Shown here: one piece after another, positions 58,201-64,000 of the stretch
Position numbering within the stretch: position 1 is the first letter of the stretch
Layout of the letters: each line of letters opens with the position of its first letter
Source: Haemonchus contortus
Taxonomy: Eukaryota > Nematoda > Chromadorea > Rhabditida > Trichostrongylidae
DNA: 64,000 nucleotides
Assembly (NCBI GenBank): GCA_000469685.2
Contig: LS997566.1
Span: 36,496,420-36,560,419 of the forward strand
Reading direction: 5' to 3'
Notes under the pieces: generated by a model
Told to the model about the DNA's origin: nothing
Seen by the model: the letters and a program-made list of their open reading frames with translations, nothing else
Databases searched by the model: none
Program-made: the position numbers and the translations under genes

Positions 58201-60735
58201 TCCCACTGTTCCATTTTCTCATTCATTCATTCCATGAGGAAATAAGATATGGAATAAGCTATGGAATCGAGTATTACAATTTTATGAATGGTAGTTAGGT
58301 TTGTACTTTGATGTTTTCTCTCAAAAACAACTATTGTGTTGTCGCGGCCATCTTTACATCTCCAGATGCTTCTGCAATAACCGCAAACTAATTGTGGGGT
58401 AATGGAGAAGGATCGAATATTGAGACCTGCTTACTTGAGACTACTACCCCTGATTTTATCAAAAAACCTGACAGATCAGATTCGATGCCTCAGTCTTAGC
58501 TCCTTTCAGAAACTGCGACGACTTGAAGGCGTTAAAGACTTGATCGGTTTTTGATTGAAGTAATGGATTACAGAAAGGGATAAAGTCTTCAAGCGTCAAT
58601 CAAAGCCCATCTTCGAGCGCGCCACGCATTCGACTCCATTCAAAATCGTAGTGGTGTATTGAATGCCTATAGGACCTTACAATGACTTGCTGTGACCAGC
58701 CGATGTACAAGTCTATGCTTTTATCTTCTCAGACGAGATTGAAGCGATTAACCGACCCCGGAACGATGGAAGTCTTGATCAGTGGCCGATATCTATCCGG
58801 GATTCGATCCTTGGACCATGCATGCGTGACAATGAGCTGTCCGCCACTACACCACATAGGCCTTCAGTATGTAGGTATGATAAGTGATAGAACTTCTGAT
58901 CACAACAAATTTTTAATTACCACTTCACTACTCGGAATGGATCCGGATTCTCTTCGATGTGATGTACTTTTCTCAAAACACTTTTTCCTGTTGATAGTGG
59001 TGCCGCCTTGAGTCCACAAGCGCTCTTACTCAGTGTTTGCCTCTCAGTGAAGTGTTTTCGTTCATTTCTGACCGTAATTTCGTTGAAATGTTGACCTACT
59101 GATCAATAAAGTCCCCAAGTATATCCCTCTAACCGAATATTAACTGACTGTAGAGTAGGTGGCAAAGGCGACCACCAAACACCACGATAATGCGCCGTAT
59201 AGTGGACTCCCAGTTGGAGTTTACAGCGTAGCGCCTATTTATCCCAGATTTATTGGCTGCAAAAAACCATTCAATAATTGCTAGGATCCTGATGGGGCTT
59301 TGAACGCGTGGCGTACCCCAAAAAAAGATGACATGCGCTCTAGTCACAGCTCTGAGTCATTCCCAGTGGGAAAAAGCTGGTGATGGATGATCAGGGAAAA
59401 AGCAATGAGACAATGATGCTTGCAAACAGAAAAAAAGTCCAAAGGAAAAATCTCTATTGATCGACTAGGCGGTGCATTTGTAAAAAAAAATTAAAAAATA
59501 AAAAATTGGCAAAATTAGGGGTAACTGAACTAACCGTCTTCAGGCTGCCATGATGATGATAGATCATATACAAGTGAAAAAATGAAAACATCGGTAAAGC
59601 GATAAGTAAAGAGACGATTAATGACGTGGCATAATGTTGTTTCTGAAAGCACATCCATACATTAACGTAAACAAGTAAACAACTGAATAAGATGTTACAG
59701 TTGCAGCGCATTTCCGATTTCCGATTTGGCAAATCCCAATATCGACCGTTTTTTAGCCTGCTAAGCATGCTCCTTCTTTTTCACTTGGGAGATACTTTAA
59801 AGCAGACCTATGTACTGGAGTTACTTTGGTCTACCTCATCAGACTCCTTCACTACCTGCACTACCTGCTGGGGCTCTAGAAAACATATGGTTCACCACAA
59901 TTTGCAGTCATTCTAGCAGAAAAAAATGTCGGCGAAGTATCATAAAATCCTAGGAGATCGATTTCGGATTCAAAATACTGCCCCCATTTAGCCCCATAAT
60001 CCAATAATTCCCTCGTCAGACTGGAAAAAGTCTTGCTCAACTCCTCCTACATACTTGTACATCTTAACATTTTGAATGATGAAGTAACGACCACAGTTCC
60101 ACTAAATTTCACCCCACTAATGATTAATGAAGTAAATTCCGAATCAATACTTATCAATCGATAATCGATACCTGGTGAGTACTGATCTTCCAACCCTATG
60201 GCGTAAACAAGTTGATGAAACCTCTTTTTAAAACTTTAGAAGATTGATCAGTTCTCATAATGGTTGTCCATCCCTTCAACAGCAACCTCTGTTGGCTACT
60301 GGCAGAAGTAACCAAACTGGCTCCTTCAACCTACCCCTATGACTACTACTACTGATGCGATTTGAATTAAAAATTTGAAATTCTTGTAAAATAAAGTTGT
60401 TAAATGGGCAATAGCCGAAATGAGCCTAGAACCGTTCAAAAACTATGCTAGTGCCCGACTCTCTGGGGTGAAGAATTCCAAAAGCTCACCGCTACTGCTG
60501 CCTGTATAGCTTGAAGATCCTTGGATGAAATGCTACTTCTTCGAAGGCTTGACGAAGAACCACCCAAACTCGTTCGTCGCAGTATTCGCTGCTGCATCAC
60601 TGATTAACAGCGATGGGAATAAATACCTACAACAGAGACTACGATGTAGGAGAGCTGAGGTGCAGGAGCGAATGCCATGAAAAGAGAATACAAATGAGTA
60701 AAGCTTCTGTTAGCGAGGATGCACAAGCCTGGCAT
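46300..60735 (-). CDS. Sterol reductase, DHCR7/TM7SF2/LBR family
   Basis: Integral ER-membrane family that reduces sterol double bonds with NADPH (7-dehydrocholesterol or delta-14 sterols). Nine exons, all GT-AG and in phase: 60,735-60,627 (acceptor 60,750), 56,730-56,590, 55,702-55,502, 49,163-49,002, 48,639-48,509, 48,443-48,292, 47,710-47,610, 47,016-46,891 and 46,415-46,300; 1,239 nt, 412 aa, near the usual size of TM7SF2 (about 418). Family marks: TPPIFADVVPLL and FHWILP early, KKPVNGFSSCLL, then GVELHPTVLDIDLKHF (family ELNPR...FDxKxF; the Arg is Thr here), YDFRRSKGMIKIRG, LLLGSGYWATCRHPNY, and the ending DESRCLVKYGQAW...NKVPFRLIPGLY. Several hydrophobic helices. The closest match by eye is DHCR7. 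The start ATG is the first in frame after the acceptor; an extra 5' exon is possible. Intron 3 holds a 6 kb retrotransposon in the opposite orientation. Confidence 0.85.
48691..48959. mobile_element. 269 bp GC-rich TIR element (MITE)
   Basis: GTTGCGCGCGTCCGTCGAAA at 48,691 and its inverted counterpart ending at 48,959 form 29 bp terminal repeats with one mismatch. The interior is GC-rich, with its own short palindrome (CCGTCGCATGCGGCGG), and is clearly different in base composition from the surrounding intron of the sterol reductase gene. No coding capacity. A target duplication is not obvious. Confidence 0.7.
49324..49328. repeat. Target-site duplication, left (ACCGG)
   Basis: The five bases ACCGG directly before the left LTR are repeated directly after the right LTR at 55,390-55,394, the footprint of integrase-mediated insertion. 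Confidence 0.9.
49329..50249 (+). repeat. 5' long terminal repeat
   Basis: TGTCGTGCCGTTCGGACGAC at the left, GACGGCGCGACA at the right. The inverted termini are TGTCG and CGACA. A TATATATT box at 49,768-49,775 could serve as the core promoter; the following 480 bases would then form R and U5. It is the same length as the 3' LTR with no difference seen. Confidence 0.9.
50250..50267 (+). other. Primer binding site
   Basis: TGGCGCATCGGACTGGGG follows the LTR immediately. The leading TGG pairs with the CCA end of a tRNA, as expected for minus-strand priming. I could not name the tRNA with confidence. Confidence 0.55.
50862..52661 (+). CDS. gag: Gag protein of BEL/Pao retrotransposon
   Basis: 599 residues. 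The N-terminal 130 residues are helical and probably coiled coil (KQNLTKAVTAWENVKGK...). Residues about 196-340 match the DUF1759 capsid-type domain typical of BEL/Pao Gag (LDGLTLEPFSGDITQFHRFW, then SPVYKFLYLQGLLRDEAK, then YGELVNALKRRY). Residues about 406-470 contain three Cys/His knuckles: CCFCESEHHRSTRC, CWRCLRAGHRSSSC and CRTCRRDHHDLLC, likely to bind RNA. The C-terminal 120 residues are rich in Ser-Arg dipeptides, like an SR-protein RS domain, and end in a Lys/Arg-rich stretch (AKRRKRKPKSAKTTRK). The frame is intact from ATG to TAG. There is no pol fusion or frameshift site leading to one. It assembles particles and packages RNA in this family. Confidence 0.9.
   Translation: MSSISASKQNLTKAVTAWENVKGKIPPSALEPIAAQVHTTRSALESQYAIVDSHAAKVRSALRTLIERRQVFQELVSNAADQDLAGEEHHAFIQNSRIDEVISAAQALLLRLDTRLDELKALIHDGHTPVPSGVTQDVRSQGDQRELIASTSSASTQTKSHVLPHCLHDAPSLFPYAISPLNPSFNGSASAHSAVRLDGLTLEPFSGDITQFHRFWRTFELAVHNDSNISPVYKFLYLQGLLRDEAKIVLQDLDPDECNYGELVNALKRRYDRPHKARATLHRRLQQLPAARNTGSDLRNTWFRLSGILHGLRRYEDFRSILPIIDLVKGKFPAEIQQKLHDLEFQSQQEFDLDQIMKQLDNIIASKEKYEDSTTLRDNYVVYSSCHQPSSSRSPSVSRRSRSPPRCCFCESEHHRSTRCTLQAPVAIRRALVRASNLCWRCLRAGHRSSSCSYPPCRTCRRDHHDLLCDQRSQSHRSPSDSRRSSSSYHRPRSPRRYSSRSPSRDRGRSDSLSGSDTSRLYLRERHESTSYHHSPRSSRSHSPQCVTAVSPTRDSPSHRRQNVSLHSIETKPAATTPAKRRKRKPKSAKTTRKITRAK
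52662..54468 (+). other. Non-coding 3' interior of the retrotransposon
   Basis: 1.8 kb of AT-rich sequence where pol would be expected. Frames are broken by many stops and no protease, RT or integrase motif is visible. A 70-codon open frame at 52,749-52,961 has a hydrophobic patch but no identity. The last bases before the 3' LTR (CTTTGCCGCCCGGAG) are not a typical polypurine tract. Repeated phrases such as AAAACTYxCCC occur near 54,010-54,060. Confidence 0.6.
54469..55389 (+). repeat. 3' long terminal repeat
   Basis: Second copy of the 921 bp LTR, with a TATATATT box at 54,908-54,915. Followed by the second ACCGG at 55,390-55,394 and then host intron sequence leading to the donor of sterol reductase exon 3. 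Confidence 0.9.
55972..55991. repeat. Isolated MITE terminus
   Basis: AATTATTGTGAACTGTGCCT is the exact inverted form of the left end of the TTAA-MITE at 14,685. No partner end and no TTAA are found here, so it is a truncated copy inside intron 2 of the sterol reductase gene. Confidence 0.5.
56001..56050. repeat. TCTATATG microsatellite
   Basis: Short tandem array of TGTCTATA units at about 56,010-56,043, in intron 2 of the sterol reductase gene, next to a CGCCATGCAGTC SINE-tail relic. Confidence 0.6.
57060..57440 (-). pseudogene. Mariner transposase relic
   Basis: Minus-strand frames read SLFHRVYLGAFLKDIVTGDE then SWIPHD, followed by WLPPGRMA. This corresponds to the region around the first catalytic Asp of mariner transposases (family FLxxIVTGDExWxxxx...W). 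It belongs to a different mariner lineage from the palindromic element at 11,812. The remaining domains and the ends are not recognisable. It lies in intron 1 of the sterol reductase gene. Confidence 0.6.
57674..57914. repeat. Inverted repeat with tRNA-like arms
   Basis: Arms 57,674-57,743 and 57,846-57,914 are inverted copies (TCTCACAAGGTTGGCGATTT on the left, its reverse complement on the right). The minus strand of 57,709-57,778 can be drawn as a tRNA: acceptor GTCTCGG/CCGAGAC, a D-arm with GTGT/GCAC, a T-arm with GGTTCGAGTCC. The anticodon arm is imperfect and lacks the usual U before the anticodon. A second box B (GGTTCGAGTC) is on the plus strand near 57,860. It is likely a pseudo-tRNA or a second tRNA-derived repeat family rather than a working tRNA gene. 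Confidence 0.5.
58131..58205 (-). other. Exon-like segment in intron 1 (75 nt)
   Basis: Bounded by AACAG| and |GTAAGG on the minus strand; 75 nt, open in two frames, one of which is hydrophobic (SAISAGAFSLGLIVISNY). In the phase of the surrounding sterol reductase exons it is also open. Homology alignment by eye does not need it, so it may be chance, an alternative exon, or part of a nested gene. Confidence 0.25.
58617..58858 (-). repeat. tRNA-derived SINE, minus copy
   Basis: Complete reverse-complement copy: GCGCGCCACGCATTCGACTC at the tail, CAGCCGATGTACAAGTC body, GGGATTCGATCCTTGG at the box-B position, and CCGCCACTACACCACATAGG at the head. Located in intron 1 of the sterol reductase gene. 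Confidence 0.75.
59535..59642 (-). other. Exon-like segment in intron 1 (108 nt)
   Basis: Minus-strand acceptor TGTGCTTTCAG at 59,643-59,644 and donor GTTAGT at 59,534 enclose 108 nt with two open frames. One is strongly hydrophobic (SLIVSLLIALPMFSFFHLYM), like a receptor transmembrane helix; the other is in phase with the sterol reductase. Its status is unresolved; see findings. Confidence 0.3.
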
Positions 60736-60749
60736 AATCAATACAAGCA

Positions 60750-60751
60750 CT
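60750..60751 (-). other. Splice acceptor before first sterol reductase exon
   Basis: ATTTCATTCAG precedes the first recognised exon; the first in-frame ATG is 14 nt downstream. It could be an SL trans-splice site or join a further 5' exon. Confidence 0.45.
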
Positions 60752-60944
60752 GAATGAAATGAAAATAATGGCTGCTGTCTTGAGCAACGACGAGGGTACT
60801 GAAAAACAAAAGTGATGAGCCGCAATAAGCGCCGCTGACCGCATCTGCGGGCTCTGGGCTTGGCGGCAGGTTGTTTTTCTGGCTTTGAGGGAAACAAATG
60901 TGATCGAGTAAACAGTAATGTATTCTCAAAGGTGTCGCCTGAGT

Positions 60945-61037
60945 AATAGAGTGAGGCGGAGACAAGAGGAAAAGGAGAACTGCAAGGAGGGACTCAGGAA
61001 AGAGAAGGGAGAGAGGAAGAAAGAGAGAGGTCTGGCA
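60945..61037. repeat. Homopurine tract
   Basis: About 90 bases that are almost all A and G on the plus strand (GAGGCGGAGACAAGAGGAAA...GAGAGAGG), beginning some 200 bp upstream of the predicted sterol reductase start. Read on the gene strand it is a long pyrimidine tract. Confidence 0.6.
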
Positions 61038-61049
61038 CTGACATCCCAT

Positions 61050-64000
61050 GATTTGTTCTTTACTACGTTATGTATGTATCCCACACCCATCATGATGGTT
61101 TTAAGGAACCTTTCCTACGATAAAAAGGGGAAGTACTGGTTAAGAATAGTTAATCGCTGGCGAAGAAAGCGAACAAGTCCGCACTTCTACGGAAATCTAA
61201 GGTTCCTTGAAACTAGTTAAAGTGGGGACTTGCACGAGAGTTTGTCGACGGAAATGGTACTGGAAAGGGGTATTTGGACGAGATTTCAGTGAAGTGCAAT
61301 GTGAGGAACTACTACATTAGGCGAGTAAATGCCAAAAATTGCCTTCCACTGTCGCCATAGGCCACGACTAGCTGTTTGAATTCCCAACATGTGTGCTCTA
61401 TTGTGAATGGTGCAACCTCTACAAGGTCTTCAGATCTTCTAGAAGTGGCATACGATGGTTCCATCTTTGAGCCCTAATTACGCCCTATCTAGGCCACTTT
61501 TCGACCTGACAGCACTACCACATTAGCATACATACATAGGGGCAACAGACTCGTCCCATGGGGACACTCGGAAACCACTTATATCGCGAACTGTGCCTCT
61601 AAACTGTTCCGGCTCTCAGAGAATGAGCAAACATGAGAAAATAGAAAAGAACAAGAATGAGAAGTACGAATCATAGATGTTATGCACTTTTATTATACAT
61701 TAAAAACCAATGAACAGCTGTCATTCATAAAATTCTTTTGCGAAGTATGACCTTGTCGTTTGACGAGGTTAAAGCGCTCCATCAAGTCGTTAAAAATAGA
61801 AAACATCATAACATTTTACAGTTTCCACCTCCTGAACCTCGTTATGCCCTTACGTCTTCAACGTTGGACAGAAACGCTTAGCACCAGTGGGCAAAAAGGA
61901 GCGTTTCTACAATTTTCATCTTCCCTATTACTCAATGGGTGCGACTCTCCGCTCAGAAGGCTGACGTTCCACAGCATCTAGGACCAAGGAGTTCACCCGT
62001 CAAGTAACAGGGAGGATGAAGATCGTGAATGCGCTTCCTTCGCCGTCTAGCGGAAGCAGTAGACACCGCTTCCGAAGAACAACAAGGATCAACTGTGAGA
62101 CTGATCCTCTATGACGATAACGTCGTTTTAAAGGGAATACCCAAGAAGAACACCAGGACAATCCGCAAAGTGGGACCAGGTGCCTGCTGAGAATGGGCTC
62201 TCAGTGATTGCGCGAAAACTAATTTTTCCAGGTAGGAGGACTCAATCTTGCGAAAGCCTTGTAAGATAAGAAAAAAACTTTCGTACCCTATTTAGGCGGC
62301 TTTGGCATAAGCCGGGGTACAAAAACTCGGGCAAATTGGCAGTGACAGAACGGGTGTTCTTTGGACCTATGGTGCTCTAGTATGCTTAAAAAAGGCGTAC
62401 GAAAGAGTGGTGAGGCGCTAATTCGCGGCAGGTCCGTAGGAAAGAATCATGAAAGGCAACTTCACTAGATGGAGTTGCGAATCTTTGGATGAGATGGTGG
62501 ATGAAGGTCATCAAATCGAATTAAGAACCACTACACCGAGGTGGTCACGGAAACAGCCTGGACGATACGAGAGCCTGTGAATTTATGGACATGTGCTAGA
62601 TTTACTCGATAACTTCGAATCATTTATGAAGAGTTTCAAGAAAAAGTAGCTAGAACTGCTCAGATGCAGACGAACAAAAGTGGGCGTGTCTGGCGGTTTT
62701 CCCATGCCGCGCGATCAGCCTCTTACTATGACGTCGTAGCTCGCCCTTTAGTCTTCGCACCAGATGGCGGCTACACCAGCATAACTTTACAAACTTTACA
62801 TTTGAGGTTTTGCAAATGCTTCTGGAAAAGATCAATGAAATGCTTCAAAAGAGCCCAATCGTAATTGAAGGAGAAAATCGAAAACGTCGCTTTTTACGTC
62901 GAGTGCACTCATGAAACTGAAGATGCAAAAAATAAATAATCTCTACTTGAAGGTCAGGGTTTTTTAGTAGCATGGAGCCATTCACCGCATTATAAAATAA
63001 CTATAAATATCCATCATTATTACTGATACTCGAACTGACACGTATTGGTCTTTAATGGAACAGTTTTTCGAAAAAATCCAAAAACCAATGGATCCCTACT
63101 TAATTTATTCGTGGACGCAGCATGACTACGTGGTAAACAGTACGATAACGTTAAACCGGACCATGTAATCGAAAAGAGCTGTGTGGAAAAAATTATCACT
63201 TACTATTGATTACTTGAATTATTCATCACTACTTACTGCTGATTATTCGAATAACTGCCATTACTTTCAAGTACTTATAATTACTTGAAGGCGGCTACTT
63301 GAATAGGTTTTTCCACATTTCAGCAATAAATACTGTACATTTGCTAGTTTTCTGCTATTTCAGGACTTCGAAGATGCCGAAAAAAGTATTTCGACGATTC
63401 CTGAGGATTATCACATTCCTAACTCTTATAATAAAAATGGTGGCGATACTCAAAGCATTATTAGTTCATAAATCTGAAACGACGCGAAGTTTTTGGCCCC
63501 TCCATTGATTAGAGCTTTTAATGCCGACAGCATTGTTGGCTTGGCTGTTGCCAACTCAAAAAACATGGCTTCCAACACAATAAATACCAGGGAAAACTGT
63601 CAAACTCGAAAGGATTACTATTGTTCGCGATAACCGTACGAGGTTACAAAGGGGCTATAGAAAAGGAGGATGTGTGGTTCTCAGCAAGCTCAGGTCTTCT
63701 GGGAATAAGACATGCATCATAATTTCCTCTCAGATTTCTCACATCAAAGAACAAGCCAAGCTTGACCAAGGTCGCAAAGTACAAAAGGTACGATGCCTCA
63801 CTATGGAAGGCCGGTTCCGTTCTATTCAATCGAGCCCTATATCCTCTTTGATTCAGTAATCCTAAAGATGCCATGCTATGACAAATAAAATCACCTATCA
63901 CCCACACTCTAACCTCAACGGTATGAGTCTGAACGCTATGAGTGTTCACAATAACAAGTAGAGGTCAAATACATGGCTCATTCCCGAAAGGAGACTGGCA
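61050..64000. other. Gene-free right end
   Basis: No supported exon. A segment at about 61,370-61,440 resembles the interior of the TTAA-MITE at 14,685, and GCGAACTGTGCCTCTAA at 61,591-61,607 resembles its right end, so an eroded copy probably covers about 61,190-61,605. The rest is unassigned AT-rich sequence. Confidence 0.4.

Noticed and set aside
62385..62412. Reverse-transcriptase-like motif LKKAYERV
   Set aside because: Resembles the DLKKAYDRV motif of non-LTR retrotransposons, but the flanking frames are full of stops and no other RT motif is nearby. Could be chance.
1..64000. CRISPR arrays, bacterial operons, ribosomal RNA genes
   Set aside because: None seen. Direct repeats with regular spacers are absent and gene structure is spliced eukaryotic.

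Overview
The window looks like nuclear DNA of a nematode, probably a clade V (strongylid-type) worm. Four observations support this. There is a split ribosomal protein L8 gene whose protein is very close to the nematode form. Several genes have a splice-acceptor sequence a few bases before the ATG, as in spliced-leader trans-splicing. One mariner element has TTAGGTTGGTGCAAAAG ends, like the hookworm bandit family. Introns are short and numerous within a very repeat-rich background. The species cannot be named from sequence alone.

Layout. Positions 1-36,300 are gene-poor: I see no convincing exon, only transposon remains. They hold a decayed Tc1-like element (9-1271), several copies of a tRNA-derived SINE, two TTAA-flanked MITEs (10,636-11,197 and 14,685-15,185), a 1.1 kb palindromic mariner derivative (11,812-12,911) and a 140 bp hairpin (5,157-5,296). 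From 36.3 to 44.8 kb there are three genes: a small single-pass membrane protein (+, 36,321-37,958 or further), ribosomal protein L8 (-, 38,599-40,120, five exons, 260 aa) and a second small single-pass membrane protein with a PPxY motif (+, 43,293-44,764). A second foldback MITE lies at 42,619-43,120.

From 60.7 down to 46.3 kb on the minus strand I could assemble, exon by exon and in phase, a nine-exon gene for a 412-residue sterol reductase of the DHCR7/TM7SF2/LBR (ERG4/ERG24) family. Its third intron contains a complete 6,061 bp LTR retrotransposon of the BEL/Pao group (49,329-55,389) with identical-looking 921 bp LTRs and a 5 bp target duplication (ACCGG). The element encodes only Gag: no protease, reverse transcriptase or integrase is visible, so it appears to be a young non-autonomous Gag-only element. 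The same gene hosts a 269 bp TIR element, a mariner transposase relic, a tRNA-like inverted repeat and a SINE copy in its introns. Positions 61-64 kb again show only repeats.

The three best candidates for something undescribed are the Gag-only BEL element with an SR-protein-like tail, the snap-back mariner with two identical ends, and the tRNA-derived SINE family with its many short 3' relics.
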